DNA of 64,000 nucleotides from Streptomyces spinoverrucosus (GTDB lineage Bacteria; Actinomycetota; Actinomycetes; Streptomycetales; Streptomycetaceae), in NCBI RefSeq assembly GCF_006539505.1, contig NZ_BJND01000022.1, positions 23,836-87,835 of the forward strand, in the 5' to 3' direction. Positions 1-9,453 of this stretch are shown here, piece after piece. A model generated the notes under the pieces. That model ran no database searches, was not told where the DNA came from, and saw only the letters and a list, made by a program, of their open reading frames with translations. The first letter of the stretch is position 1; each line of letters starts with the position of its first letter. The position numbers and the translations under genes were made by a program.

Positions 1-1500
1 GAGGAGTCCGCCGCTCCGCACAGCGACCTGCGCCGTACGGTCGTCCACGGCATCCGCGACGACGGCCCCTTCCTCCCGGTCGGCGACCAGGTCGGCTTCG
101 GCCCGACCGCACCCCAGCTGCGATGCCTGACCAGCGGACAGGCCGTGCTGGAACCCGACCTGAGAGCCGCCGCCGACTGGATCGCCCACGGCCCTGAACG
201 CCCCGAAGGGCTGCCGGCCGACGTCCATTCCCTCATCGCGGCACCCCTGCTCGCCCGCGGCGTCGTCCTCGGCGTCGCCAGTTTCTACCGCGCTCAGGGC
301 TCCGCCCCCTTCGGAGACGACGACCGTTCACTGGCCCAGGAACTCGCCACCCGCGCGGCACTGTCCATCGACAACGCCCGGCGTTACACCCGTGAACGCG
401 CCATGGTCCTGGCCCTGCAGCGCAGCCTGCTCCCGCGCGGGGCGCCCGACCAGGACGCCGTCGAGGTCGCCCATCGCTATCTGCCCGCCGAGCACGACGT
501 AGGCGGGGACTGGTACGACGTCATTCCCCTCTCGGGCACCCGCATCGGCCTCCTCGTCGGTGACGTCGTCGGGCACGGCATGCTCTCGGCCGCCACCATG
601 GGCCGACTGCGCACCGCCGCACGCAGCTTCGCCGAACTCGACTTCCCCCCGGACGAAGTCCTCACCCACCTCGACAACCTCACCGTGCGCCTGGACCGGG
701 AGGACCCTGATACCGGCGGCTCCGGCATCATCGGCGCGACGTGCCTGTACGTCATCTACGACCCGACCACGCAGCAGTGCACCATGGCTCGCGCGGGCCA
801 CCCTCCGCCCGCGCTGGTCCACCCCGACGGCGCCGTGTCCTTCCCCGACCTGCCCGCCGGACCCCCTCTCGGCCTCGGGGGTTTTCCCTTCGAGGCCGCG
901 GACGTCCATGTCCCCGAGGGCAGCCAGCTGGTGCTCTACACCGACGGTCTCATCGAGGACCGGCATCGCGACGTCGACGTGGTCCTCGGCCAGCTGCGCA
1001 CCACCCTGGCCCACCCGGAGCGCACACCCGACGAGACCTGCCGGGCTGTCCTCGAGACCGTGGCGCCCGCCCACCCGTACGACGACATCGCCCTGCTCGT
1101 CGCCCGCACCCGGCAACTGGACCCCCAGCGGATCGCCACCTGGAACCTGCCCGCCGACCCTGCCCTCGTCAGCGAAGTACGCACCGAGGCCGTTCGGCAG
1201 CTGGCCGAGTGGGGACTCGACGAGGCCGCGTTCGCCGCGGAACTGGTGCTCAGCGAGCTGGTCACGAACGCCATCCGACACGGCTCCGGGCCCATCGGGG
1301 TACGGCTGCTCCGCGACCGCGCCCTGATCTGCGAGGTCTCCGACACCAGCAGCACCGCGCCGCATCTGCGCCGGGCGGCCAGCACCGACGAGGGCGGCCG
1401 CGGCCTGTTCCTCGTCGCGCAACTGGCACAGGGCTGGGGCGCGCGCTACACCGCGGAGGGCAAGGTCATCTGGGCCGAGTTCGGGCTCGGCGGCGTGTGA
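1..1500 (+). CDS. SpoIIE-type PP2C phosphatase with GAF and HATPase domains, 5' end outside window
   Basis: The reading frame is open from the first base, so the gene starts upstream of the window and the GTG at 145 is probably internal. The visible 499 residues hold the end of a GAF-like sensor domain (to about residue 125), a SpoIIE/PP2C phosphatase domain (about 135-335, with GGDWYD near 168 and the metal-binding GDVVGHG) and a C-terminal anti-sigma-type HATPase (about 370-495, N-box around SELVTNAIRHG, G-box GGRGLFLV). Proteins of this family dephosphorylate anti-sigma-factor antagonists in partner-switching pathways, and the HATPase part is RsbW-like; the specific target here is unknown. 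It stands 118 bp before a sugar transporter gene, probably as a separate unit. Confidence 0.9.
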   Translation, partial: EESAAPHSDLRRTVVHGIRDDGPFLPVGDQVGFGPTAPQLRCLTSGQAVLEPDLRAAADWIAHGPERPEGLPADVHSLIAAPLLARGVVLGVASFYRAQGSAPFGDDDRSLAQELATRAALSIDNARRYTRERAMVLALQRSLLPRGAPDQDAVEVAHRYLPAEHDVGGDWYDVIPLSGTRIGLLVGDVVGHGMLSAATMGRLRTAARSFAELDFPPDEVLTHLDNLTVRLDREDPDTGGSGIIGATCLYVIYDPTTQQCTMARAGHPPPALVHPDGAVSFPDLPAGPPLGLGGFPFEAADVHVPEGSQLVLYTDGLIEDRHRDVDVVLGQLRTTLAHPERTPDETCRAVLETVAPAHPYDDIALLVARTRQLDPQRIATWNLPADPALVSEVRTEAVRQLAEWGLDEAAFAAELVLSELVTNAIRHGSGPIGVRLLRDRALICEVSDTSSTAPHLRRAASTDEGGRGLFLVAQLAQGWGARYTAEGKVIWAEFGLGGV

Positions 1501-1522
1501 GGGGCAGGTGTGGGCCGGCGGC

Positions 1523-1565
1523 CCGCTGACCCGTTGGAGTCGTTGGCCGCTGACCCGTTGGAGTC
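1523..1565. repeat. 19-bp direct repeat between phosphatase and ABC transporter genes
   Basis: Two identical 19-base copies, CCGCTGACCCGTTGGAGTC, lie at 1523-1541 and 1547-1565, five bases apart. They fill the gap upstream of the sugar ABC transporter. They could be a regulator's tandem half-sites or simply a small duplication. Confidence 0.6.
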
Positions 1566-1618
1566 ACAAAGGACTACGAATGCCTGAAATCATGTGATTC
1601 ATCCCACTAACATCGCTT

Positions 1619-3157
1619 GTGAAACTCCGAAAGAACCCGCCAGGCCGACCCCCGGAGATGTCCGTGCACGACGCTCCTCTGGTCCGTATCCGCGGCCTCG
1701 TCAAGCGGTTCGGCGGGACTCTCGCGCTGGTCGGCGTCGACCTCGACGTCCACGCCGGTAGTGTCCTCGCCCTCCTCGGTCCCAACGGAGCCGGAAAGTC
1801 CACTCTCATCAAGGTGCTCGCCGGCGTCCACCACGCCGAGGCGGGGCGGATCACGGTGGACGGGCACCCGCTCGGAAGTCATGCCGCGTCCCGCAGCATG
1901 TCCTTCATCCACCAGGACCTCGGCCTCGTGGAGTGGATGACGGTCGCCGAGAACATGGCCTTGAGCACCGGGTATCCGCGCCGTGCCGGACTGATCTCCT
2001 GGCGCCGGACCCGGGAGCGCTGCATCGAGGCCCTGCGCATCGTCGCCGCGGATCTCGACCCCGACGTGCCGATCGCCCGGCTCGCCCCGGCCGAGCGTTC
2101 GCTGGTCGCCATCGCCCGGGCCCTGGCGGCGCGGGCCAAGTTCATCGTCCTCGACGAACCGACCGCCCGGCTGCCCGCCGCGGACTGTGCCCGGCTCTTC
2201 CGCGTCCTGCACTCCGTACGCGACCGGGGGCACGGCGTCCTCTACGTCACCCATCGCCTGGACGAGGTGTACGCGGTCGCCGACACCTTCGCCGTCCTGC
2301 GCGACGGTCGCCTGGTCAGCCACGGCCGGCTCGCGGACCACAGCCCGGACCGTCTGGTGCACGACATCGTCGGTGCGCGACTGACCGAACGCCGCCCTGC
2401 CCCGGTCCCCGCAGGCGGCCCGGCCGTTCTGACCCTGGACGGCGTACGGACCGCCGGCGCGGGACCGGTCAGCCTGGAACTCGGGGCCGGGGAGGTGCTG
2501 GGTCTGGTCGGCCTCACCGGTGCGGGGCACGTGGATCTGGGCCGTGCCCTCGCCGGCTCCGGGCCCGTACTCGGCGGGCGGGTGCTCCTCGGTGGCCGGC
2601 CGTACCGTCCCCGCACGGTCGCCGACGCCGTCGGTCTCGGTGTCGGATTCGTGTCCGGCGACAGACAGCGGGAGGGCTGCGCAACCGGGCTCACCGTACG
2701 GGAGAACCTCCTGCCCAACCCCCGCGCGGGAGGCCTGCCGGCACTGCGCTGGATCAGTCCCCGTCGGGAACGCGACGTGGCCGCCGGCGTGATCGAACAG
2801 ATCTCGGTGCATCCTCGCGACAGCGAGGCCGCCATCGCCGCCCTGTCCGGCGGAAACCAGCAGAAGGTCATGATCGGCCGGTGGCTGCGGGTGAGCCCGC
2901 GCCTGCTGATCCTCGAGGAACCGACCGCGAGCGTGGACATCGGGGCCAAGGCCACGATTTACCGCCTGCTCGACGACGCGCTGGCCGCGGGCCTCGCCGT
3001 CCTGCTCGTCTCCACCGACTTCGAGGAGGTCGTGGGCGTGTGCCGCCGTGCCCTGGTCTTCGTCCATGGGTCCGTGGTGGCCGAGTTGAGCGGTCCGGCC
3101 CTGACCGTCGCCGGGCTCACCCGTGCGGCTTCGGCCGCGCCCCCGCCGGAACGGTGA
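1619..3157 (+). CDS. Sugar ABC transporter ATP-binding protein (RbsA/XylG/MglA type)
   Basis: This is the 512-residue tandem ATPase subunit of a CUT2-type sugar importer, powering the permease encoded next. The first nucleotide-binding domain has Walker A GPNGAGKST near residue 54, a family-typical degenerate signature (LAPAERSLV) and Walker B FIVLDEPT near 175. The second domain has a degenerate Walker A (GLTGAGHVDL), the signature LSGGNQQKV near 409 and LLILEEPT, as is usual for RbsA. The start may be GTG 1619 or ATG 1658 (13 codons later, product MSVHDAPLV); neither has a well-spaced ribosome site. The substrate cannot be told from sequence. Confidence 0.93.
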   Translation: MKLRKNPPGRPPEMSVHDAPLVRIRGLVKRFGGTLALVGVDLDVHAGSVLALLGPNGAGKSTLIKVLAGVHHAEAGRITVDGHPLGSHAASRSMSFIHQDLGLVEWMTVAENMALSTGYPRRAGLISWRRTRERCIEALRIVAADLDPDVPIARLAPAERSLVAIARALAARAKFIVLDEPTARLPAADCARLFRVLHSVRDRGHGVLYVTHRLDEVYAVADTFAVLRDGRLVSHGRLADHSPDRLVHDIVGARLTERRPAPVPAGGPAVLTLDGVRTAGAGPVSLELGAGEVLGLVGLTGAGHVDLGRALAGSGPVLGGRVLLGGRPYRPRTVADAVGLGVGFVSGDRQREGCATGLTVRENLLPNPRAGGLPALRWISPRRERDVAAGVIEQISVHPRDSEAAIAALSGGNQQKVMIGRWLRVSPRLLILEEPTASVDIGAKATIYRLLDDALAAGLAVLLVSTDFEEVVGVCRRALVFVHGSVVAELSGPALTVAGLTRAASAAPPPER

Positions 3158-3163
3158 CCAGCC

Positions 3164-4303
3164 ATGACCGCCCCACCTCCCCCACCCCCGCCCCGGCCGC
3201 GACCGCACCGACCGAGCCTGCCGGCCCGACTCGGAAGGCCGGAGCGACGACGCGGACCGGGCGGACAGCTCGTCGGTGCCTACGGCCTGTTGGCCCTCAC
3301 CGCTCTGCTCTTCCTGGTCTTCTCCCTCGTCCTGCCGCACACCTTCCCCACCCGGGACACCGTCGACTCGATCCTGTCCAACCAGTCGGTCCCCGCCGTT
3401 CTCGCGCTCGCCGCCATGGTGCCCATCGTGACCGGGGCGTTCGACCTGTCCATCGGCTACGGCCTCGGTCTGGCGCACGTCATGGTGATGCAGCTCGTCG
3501 TCAACGAGGGGTGGCCATGGCCGCTCGCCTGTCTGGCGGTGGTCGTGGGAGGGGCGATCCTCGGCGTCCTCAACGGTGTCATCGTCGAGTTCGGCCGCAT
3601 CGACTCCTTCATCGGCACGCTCGGGGTCGGCAGCATGCTGTACGCCGTGACCGGCTGGATCACCGACGGCGGCCGCATCGTCCCCGGCCCGCAGGGCCTG
3701 CCGGCCGCCTTCACCGACATCTACGACTCCACGTTCCTCGGCCTCCCCGTCCCGGCGTTCTACGCTCTCGCCCTCGCGGTCGTCCTCTGGCTGGTGCTGG
3801 AGCGGCTGCCGCTCGGCCGGTACCTCTACGTCATCGGCTCGAACCCCCGTGCCGCCGACCTCGTAGGGATCCCGACGCGCAGGTACACCGTCTACGCGTT
3901 CGCCGCCTCGGGGCTGATCGTCGGCTTCGCCGGAGTGCTGCTCGCGGCCCAGCAGCAGATCGGCAATCCGAGCGTCGGCCTCGACTACCTGCTGCCTGCC
4001 TTCGCCGGTGCCCTCCTCGGCGCCACCGCGATCAAACCGGGCCGCCCCAACGCCCTGGGCACACTCGTCGCCGTCGCCGTCCTCGCCGTCGGTCTCACCG
4101 GAATCGGCCAGCTGGGCGCCGACTTCTGGACGGTCCCGCTGTTCTACGGCGGGACCTTGCTCCTGGCCGTCGGCCTGGCCGGCTACTCCACCCGCCGCCG
4201 GCTGCGCACCGGCGCCGTCGCGGCCCGCGACTCACCCGCCGTGACGCCGCAGCCCCCGTCCTCCCCGACGCAGGACGGCGGCCCGCCGGACACCGCTCCG
4301 TGA
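3164..4303 (+). CDS. Sugar ABC transporter permease (RbsC type)
   Basis: A 379-residue integral membrane protein of the branched-chain/ribose permease family (CUT2). After a Pro/Arg-rich cytoplasmic head of about 40 residues it has some nine to ten hydrophobic segments up to about residue 345, and it carries the family motif FDLSIGYGLG following the third segment. The C-terminal tail is Pro/Ser-rich. It starts 6 bp after the ATPase stop, so the two are co-transcribed and probably translationally coupled. With the upstream ATPase and downstream binding lipoprotein it forms a complete importer. Confidence 0.92.
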   Translation: MTAPPPPPPPRPRPHRPSLPARLGRPERRRGPGGQLVGAYGLLALTALLFLVFSLVLPHTFPTRDTVDSILSNQSVPAVLALAAMVPIVTGAFDLSIGYGLGLAHVMVMQLVVNEGWPWPLACLAVVVGGAILGVLNGVIVEFGRIDSFIGTLGVGSMLYAVTGWITDGGRIVPGPQGLPAAFTDIYDSTFLGLPVPAFYALALAVVLWLVLERLPLGRYLYVIGSNPRAADLVGIPTRRYTVYAFAASGLIVGFAGVLLAAQQQIGNPSVGLDYLLPAFAGALLGATAIKPGRPNALGTLVAVAVLAVGLTGIGQLGADFWTVPLFYGGTLLLAVGLAGYSTRRRLRTGAVAARDSPAVTPQPPSSPTQDGGPPDTAP

Positions 4304-4371
4304 CCCATGCCACGCGCACCCCCTCTGTGCCCCGCCTCGTCTTCCTGCTCACCCCTCCCCGAGGAGCTCCC

Positions 4372-5541
4372 GTGCACGGCAACCGCAAGGCCGCCGCCCC
4401 CGGCGCCCTCAAGGCCCGATGCGCCGCCACCGCCCTGCTGGCCGCGGCAACGGTCCTGACCGGCTGCGAACGCGGCTCGTCGAGCGGCCCCGGCGACACC
4501 TCCGCCACGGGCCCGAGCGGCTGCCCCACTGCCCAGGCCAGGGCCCAGGCAGCCGTCAGAGAGGCGGAGCAGACCGGCCTCCCCTGGAACGGACCGACCA
4601 CCGGCCCCGCGGCAACGTCCGGCAAGACCATCGTCTACGTCGCCCAGACCATGACCAACCCCGGAGTCGCGGGCGCGGCCGACGGCGTACGGGAAGCGGC
4701 TCGGGTCATCGGCTGGAACGTCCGGGTGATCGACGGGGGCGGAACCCCAGCAGGCATTCAGGCGGCGATGAGCGAGGCCGTGGCGCTCAGGCCCTCGGGA
4801 ATCGTCATCGGCGGCTTCGACCCCAACTCGACCTCGCGCCAGGTCGCACGGGCCAACTCGGCCCGCATCCCGCTCATCGGCTGGCACGCGGTCGCCTCCC
4901 CCGGCCCCAGCAAGCAGCCCAGGCTCTTCACCAACGTCACCACCCGGGTCGAGGACGTGGCCGCCATCAGCGCACAGTGGATCATCACGCACTCCGACGG
5001 CCATGCCGGGGTCGTCCTCATCACGGACGACTCGATCCCCTTCGCCAGGGACAAGGCCGAGCTGATCAGGAAGGAACTCGCCACGTGCTCGGGTGTGAGG
5101 CTGCTGGCGCACGAGAACATCCCGATCCCGGACGCGAGCAGCCGCACCCCCCGGGAGATCTCCTCGCTGCTGGCCCGCTTCCAGAGCCGGTGGACGCACT
5201 CGGTCGCCATCAACGACCTGTACTTCGGCGATGCCGCCCCCGCCTTCCGCGCGGCCGGCAAGCCGGGTTCGGGGCCGCCCTTCAACATCGGCGCCGGTGA
5301 CGGCTCCCCGTCCGCCTTCCAGCGCATCAACAGCAGGCAGTACCAGGCCGCCACCGTGCCCGAGCCGCTGTCCCTGCAGGGCTGGCAGATCGTCGACGAG
5401 TTCAACCGCGCCTTCTCCGGCCGGCCGGCCAGCGGATATGTCGCCCCCGTCCACATCACCACGGCGGACAACAGCGACGGCGCCACGACCTGGAACCCAC
5501 CGGGCTATCAGGAGACGTATCGCAAGATCTGGGGCAAGTGA
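4372..5541 (+). CDS. Sugar-binding lipoprotein of the ABC transporter (RbsB type)
   Basis: A 389-residue substrate-binding protein. The GTG start at 4372 follows a GAGGAG ribosome site at 4361-4366 and gives a lipoprotein signal ending in LTGC, with Cys32 as the lipidated residue. The mature part has the type I periplasmic-binding fold of the RbsB group: IVYVAQTMTNPGVAGAADG at the start of the first lobe, a second strand around GIVIGGFDPNS, and a LITDDSIPFARDK hinge region. It is the third gene of the importer operon, 68 bp after the permease. The open frame continues far upstream, but that part overlaps the ATPase and permease genes in another frame and is not coding. The ligand is not predictable. 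Confidence 0.9.
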   Translation: MHGNRKAAAPGALKARCAATALLAAATVLTGCERGSSSGPGDTSATGPSGCPTAQARAQAAVREAEQTGLPWNGPTTGPAATSGKTIVYVAQTMTNPGVAGAADGVREAARVIGWNVRVIDGGGTPAGIQAAMSEAVALRPSGIVIGGFDPNSTSRQVARANSARIPLIGWHAVASPGPSKQPRLFTNVTTRVEDVAAISAQWIITHSDGHAGVVLITDDSIPFARDKAELIRKELATCSGVRLLAHENIPIPDASSRTPREISSLLARFQSRWTHSVAINDLYFGDAAPAFRAAGKPGSGPPFNIGAGDGSPSAFQRINSRQYQAATVPEPLSLQGWQIVDEFNRAFSGRPASGYVAPVHITTADNSDGATTWNPPGYQETYRKIWGK

Positions 5542-5645
5542 TCCGGAAGATGTGACAGCGGCGTCGGGAACCGCCCGCTCCTGGCGCGATTCCACTTTGC
5601 GGAAACCATTCGCCAGGCAGGTCACCGCTCTGTTTTGCTCACCCC

Positions 5646-6074
5646 ATGAGCGATCTTCACATCCGCAGCGCCACTCTCTCCGACGTCGACAGCGTGCTGC
5701 GGTTCTGGCGCGAAGCCGCGGAAGGAACGAGCATCAGCGACGACCGCGACGGAGTGGCCCGACTCGTCAGGACGGACCCCGAAGCACTGCTCCTCGCCGA
5801 GCGCGAGGGCCTCCTCGCGGGAACCGTCATAGCCGGCTTCGACGGCTGGCGTTGCCACCTGTACCGACTCGCAGTGCATCCGGAGCACCGCCGCCAGGGC
5901 ATCGGCGGCGCCCTGCTGGCCGCCGCGGAGGAGCGTTTCGTAGGACTCGGCGGGCGCCGTGGGGACGCGATGGTGCTGACCCGGAACGAAACCGCGCAGC
6001 ACGCGTGGCGTGCGGCGGGGTACTCGCCGGAGGAACAATGGCGGCGCTGGGTGAAGCCGCTGACCGAATCCTGA
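5646..6074 (+). CDS. GNAT-family N-acetyltransferase
   Basis: A 142-residue single-domain acetyltransferase. The acetyl-CoA loop is visible as RLAVHPEHRRQGIGGALL, the Q/R-x-x-G-x-G/A motif of GNAT proteins, and the C-terminal part NETAQHAWRAAGY is typical of the fold. The start ATG 5646 gives the usual first strand (LHIRSATLSDVDSVLRFW). The acceptor substrate is unknown. A hairpin at 6097-6122 follows the stop. Confidence 0.88.
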   Translation: MSDLHIRSATLSDVDSVLRFWREAAEGTSISDDRDGVARLVRTDPEALLLAEREGLLAGTVIAGFDGWRCHLYRLAVHPEHRRQGIGGALLAAAEERFVGLGGRRGDAMVLTRNETAQHAWRAAGYSPEEQWRRWVKPLTES

Positions 6075-6096
6075 CGTCCTTTGCCGATCCTTTACC

Positions 6097-6122
6097 CTGG
6101 GAGGGCCACTCGGTCCTCCCAG
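6097..6122 (+). terminator. Hairpin after the GNAT gene
   Basis: CTGGGAGG at 6097-6104 pairs perfectly with CCTCCCAG at 6115-6122 across a 10-base loop. It lies 23 bp past the GNAT stop and 115 bp before the next gene, the expected place for an intrinsic terminator; no T-run follows, as is common in Streptomyces. Confidence 0.5.
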
Positions 6123-6236
6123 AACCCGACCCATCCTCAGTGAAAGGTGTGAGCGTCCGCCCATGGGCGAGCCTCCCAGTACCGGACATCGCGCGAGCCT
6201 CCCCGCCCTGCCGGACCATGGTACGGGGGTGACCCG

Positions 6237-7565
6237 ATGACCGAAGTACTGCTCCTGCTGGTGGCGGTCCTGCTGTCGCTCGCCTGTGGCGCCTTCGTCG
6301 CGGCCGAGTTCTCGCTGACCACGGTCGAGCGCAGCGAACTGGAACGCGCCGTCGAACGCGGCGAGCGCGGCGCCTCCGGCGCCCTGAAGGCCGTACGCAA
6401 TCTCACCTTCCAGCTCTCCGGGGCGCAGCTCGGTATCACCGTCACCAACCTGGTCGTCGGCATGCTCGCCGAGCCGTCCATCGCGCGACTGATCGCGGGT
6501 CCGCTGCGCGGTATCGGCATCTCCCGGACCACGGCGTCCTCTATCGCGCTGGTGCTGGGTACGGCCCTGTCGACGGTGTTCCTGATGGTGGTGGGCGAGC
6601 TGGTGCCCAAGAACTGGGCGATCTCCTCGCCGCTGGCCGTGGCCAGGCGGGTGGGCAACGCGCAGCGCTGGTTCAGCGCGATCTTCCGGCCGTTCATCAC
6701 CCACCTCAACAACACGGCGAACCGCCTGGTGCGCCGCTTCGGCCTCGAGCCCGCCGAGGAGCTGGCCTCCGCGCGCGGGCCGCAGGAACTGGCCGCACTC
6801 GCCCGGCACTCCGCCCGGGAGGGCGCCCTGGAGCCGGACACCGCCGAGCTGTTCGTCCGCACCCTGAACCTCGCGGACCTCACCGCGGAGAACGTGATGA
6901 CGCCGCGCGTGCAGGTCGTCGCCCTCGACGCGCAGGCGACCTGCGAGGACGTGGCGAACGCGACCCGGGCGACGGGCCTGTCCCGGTTCCCGGTCTACCG
7001 CGGCAGCCTCGACTCGGTCGTGGGCACCGCCCACATCAAGGACATCCTGACCGTGCCCGCCGAGCGCCGGCCCCGAGTGCCGGTCGCCGACATGATGCGC
7101 GAACCGCTGCTTGTCCCCGAGTCGCTGACCGTGGACCGGCTCCTCGACCGGCTGTCCGGCAAGCGCACGATGGCCGTGGTCATCGACGAGTACGGCGGTA
7201 CGGCGGGCGTGGCCACCCTGGAGGACATCGTCGAGGAGGTCGTCGGCGAGGTGCGCGACGAGCACGACCCGCACGAGACACCCGACCTCGCCCCGGTCGG
7301 CGCCGACGAGGACGGCCACGCCCTGTACTCGGCGGACGGCGCCGCCCGCATCGACCAGCTCGCACGCGTCGGCCTGCGGCCGCCGGAGGGGCCGTACGAA
7401 ACGCTGGCTGGTTTCGTTGCCGCTGAGCTCGGCCGCATTCCGATAGTCGGCGACACCGTGCAGGTCGCCGGCTGGCGGCTCGAAGTACTGGACGCCTCCG
7501 GGCGCCGGGCGGCACGCGTTCTGCTGCACGCGCCCCTGGACGACGAGAAGGAGGCGCAGGCATGA
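6237..7565 (+). CDS. DUF21/CBS-domain membrane protein (HlyC/CorC, CNNM-like)
   Basis: A 442-residue member of the hemolysin/CNNM family. Residues 1 to about 190 form the DUF21 membrane domain (start MTEVLLLLVAVLLSLACG, further hydrophobic segments to about 150, with GELVPKNWAI). A CBS pair follows (about 210-330; MTPRVQVVALD, FPVYRGSLDSVVG, DEYGGTAGVATLEDIVEE), then the CorC_HlyC C-terminal domain (about 345-435). Members are linked to Mg2+/divalent cation transport; a hemolytic role is only historical. It overlaps the next gene by ATGA (7562-7565), so the pair is translationally coupled. Confidence 0.9.
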   Translation: MTEVLLLLVAVLLSLACGAFVAAEFSLTTVERSELERAVERGERGASGALKAVRNLTFQLSGAQLGITVTNLVVGMLAEPSIARLIAGPLRGIGISRTTASSIALVLGTALSTVFLMVVGELVPKNWAISSPLAVARRVGNAQRWFSAIFRPFITHLNNTANRLVRRFGLEPAEELASARGPQELAALARHSAREGALEPDTAELFVRTLNLADLTAENVMTPRVQVVALDAQATCEDVANATRATGLSRFPVYRGSLDSVVGTAHIKDILTVPAERRPRVPVADMMREPLLVPESLTVDRLLDRLSGKRTMAVVIDEYGGTAGVATLEDIVEEVVGEVRDEHDPHETPDLAPVGADEDGHALYSADGAARIDQLARVGLRPPEGPYETLAGFVAAELGRIPIVGDTVQVAGWRLEVLDASGRRAARVLLHAPLDDEKEAQA

Positions 7566-8575
7566 CGGCCGTACAGCTGCTGATCGGTCTGGCGACGCTG
7601 GTCGTGAACGCCTTCTTCGTGGGCGCCGAGTTCGCGCTGATCTCCGTGCGCCGCTCCCAGATCGAGCCGTACGCCGAGCGGGGCGACCGGCGCGCGAAGA
7701 GCGTGCTGTGGGGACTGGAGCACGTGTCCGCGCTGATGGCCGCCGCGCAGCTCGGCATCACCCTGAGCACCCTGGTGCTCGGTGTGGTCGCGGAACCGGC
7801 GATCGCGCATCTGCTGGAGCCGGCGTTCCACGCGATGGGCGTGCCGACCGGTGCGGGGCACGCTGTGTCCTTCGTGATCGCGCTGGCCCTGGCGACGTAC
7901 CTGCACATGCTGCTGGGCGAGATGCTGCCGAAGAACATCGCGCTCGCCGAGCCGGTACGCAGCGCGCTGCTGCTCGGGCCGCCGCTGGTCGCCCTCTCCC
8001 GGGCGCTGCGGCCGGTGATCTTCACGATCAACGCGTTCGCCAACGGGCTGCTGAAGCTGCTGCGGATCGAGACCAAGGACGCGGTCACGGCGAGCTTCTC
8101 GGACGCCGAGCTGGCCCGGATGGTCCAGGACTCCGGCGCCGCCGGGCTGATCGACGACCGTGCGCAGGAGCGGCTGCACGACGCCCTCGAACTGGGCCAC
8201 CGGCCCGTGCGGGATGTCGTACTCCCGCTGGAGCGTGTCATGTATGCGCGCGTGGGTGTCACTCCGGAGGGGCTGGAGGCGCTGTCGGCGCAGTCCGGGT
8301 TCTCCCGCTTCCCCGTCGTGGACGAGGGGCGCCGGATCGTCGGCTATCTGCATGTGAAGGATGCGCTGGACGCCATGCCGCGGGACCTGCCGTTCCGGCT
8401 GCGCGACATGCGGCCCATCGCGCGCGTGCGGGAGACCACGCCGCTGGACGACGTCCTCACCGCGATGCGGGGCAGCCGTACGCACCTGGCGGCCGTGCTG
8501 GGCTCGGACGGGCGGCTGGCGGGGCTGGTGACCATGGAGGACGTGCTGCGGGAGTTGTTCGGGCAGTGGGCGTGA
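7562..8575 (+). CDS. DUF21/CBS-domain membrane protein, shorter paralogue
   Basis: A 337-residue second member of the same family, starting inside the stop region of its neighbour. It has the DUF21 membrane domain (GEMLPKNIALAEP mirrors the motif of the first protein) and a CBS pair (FPVVDEGRRIVGYLHVKDA, LVTMEDVLRELFG), but it stops after the CBS pair and lacks the CorC_HlyC domain. Such tandem long/short pairs are common in actinobacteria and may form hetero-oligomers; that is inference. Confidence 0.9.
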   Translation: MTAVQLLIGLATLVVNAFFVGAEFALISVRRSQIEPYAERGDRRAKSVLWGLEHVSALMAAAQLGITLSTLVLGVVAEPAIAHLLEPAFHAMGVPTGAGHAVSFVIALALATYLHMLLGEMLPKNIALAEPVRSALLLGPPLVALSRALRPVIFTINAFANGLLKLLRIETKDAVTASFSDAELARMVQDSGAAGLIDDRAQERLHDALELGHRPVRDVVLPLERVMYARVGVTPEGLEALSAQSGFSRFPVVDEGRRIVGYLHVKDALDAMPRDLPFRLRDMRPIARVRETTPLDDVLTAMRGSRTHLAAVLGSDGRLAGLVTMEDVLRELFGQWA

Positions 8576-8642
8576 GGCCAGGCAGGTGCCGGGAGGGTGA
8601 CCGACCGGCGGGTATGCGCCTCGGGATACCATCTCTGACGCC

Positions 8643-9446
8643 ATGCAGACGAACGCCTCTCCCACGTACACCAGCCTGGTCGCGGTCGGCGACTCCTTCA
8701 CCGAGGGCATGTCGGACCTCCTGCCCGACGGCACCTACCGGGGCTGGGCCGACCTCCTCGCGGCGCGGATGGCCGCCCGCACGCCCGGCTTCTGCTACGC
8801 CAACCTCGCGGTGCGCGGCAAGTTGATCGGGCAGATCGTCGACGAGCAGGTGGACGTGGCGGCCGCCATGGGCGCCGATGTGATCACGCTCGTCGGCGGG
8901 CTCAACGACACCCTGCGGCCCAAGTGCGACATGGGCCGGGTGCGCGCCCTGCTGGAGGAGGCCGTGGAGCGGCTGGCCCCGGCCTGCAAGCAGCTGGTTC
9001 TGATGCGCAGCCCGGGACGGCAGGGCCCGGTGCTGGAGCGGTTCCGGCCGCGCATGGAGGAGCTGTTCACCTGCGTCGACGAGCTGGCCGCGCGGCACGG
9101 TGCGGTGGTGGTCGACCTGTACGGCGCGGCGTCCTTGAGTGACCCGCGCCTGTGGGACGTGGACCGGCTGCACCTGACGGCCGACGGGCATCGCCGGATC
9201 GCGGAGGCGGTGTGGCAGGCGCTCGGGTACGAGCCCGAGGACCCCGACTGGCGGGTGCCGATGCCGGCCACGCTGCCGCCGGGGTGGGTGACGCGGCGGG
9301 TCGCGGATGTCCGGTTCGCCCGGCAGCATCTCCTCCCATGGATAGGACGACGGCTCACGGGCCGCTCCTCCGGGGACGGCCGCCCGCCGAAGCGGCCCGA
9401 GCTGCTGCCGTACCCGGAGCTGCTGCCGTACGAGGATCCGGCGTAG
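8643..9446 (+). CDS. SGNH/GDSL-family hydrolase
   Basis: A 267-residue esterase/lipase-like protein. Block I is VAVGDSFTEG with the nucleophile Ser, the Gly and Asn blocks are visible as NLAVRGK and GGLNDT, and block V is DRLHLTADGH with the catalytic Asp and His. There is no signal peptide, so it is probably cytoplasmic. The C-terminal tail has a short internal duplication (ELLPYPELLPYED). The natural ester substrate is unknown. It ends 7 bp before the DUF4326 gene. Confidence 0.88.
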   Translation: MQTNASPTYTSLVAVGDSFTEGMSDLLPDGTYRGWADLLAARMAARTPGFCYANLAVRGKLIGQIVDEQVDVAAAMGADVITLVGGLNDTLRPKCDMGRVRALLEEAVERLAPACKQLVLMRSPGRQGPVLERFRPRMEELFTCVDELAARHGAVVVDLYGAASLSDPRLWDVDRLHLTADGHRRIAEAVWQALGYEPEDPDWRVPMPATLPPGWVTRRVADVRFARQHLLPWIGRRLTGRSSGDGRPPKRPELLPYPELLPYEDPA

Positions 9447-9453
9447 GTCCGCC

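Noticed and set aside
1607..3478. 623-codon open frame on the minus strand opposite the sugar transporter
   Set aside because: It is the antisense shadow of the ATPase gene; composition is Gly/Arg/Gln-rich with no family.
1933..4371. Long + frame preceding the sugar-binding lipoprotein
   Set aside because: It overlaps ATPase and permease in a different frame, is Arg/Pro-rich and has no signal; the lipoprotein start at 4372 has its own ribosome site.
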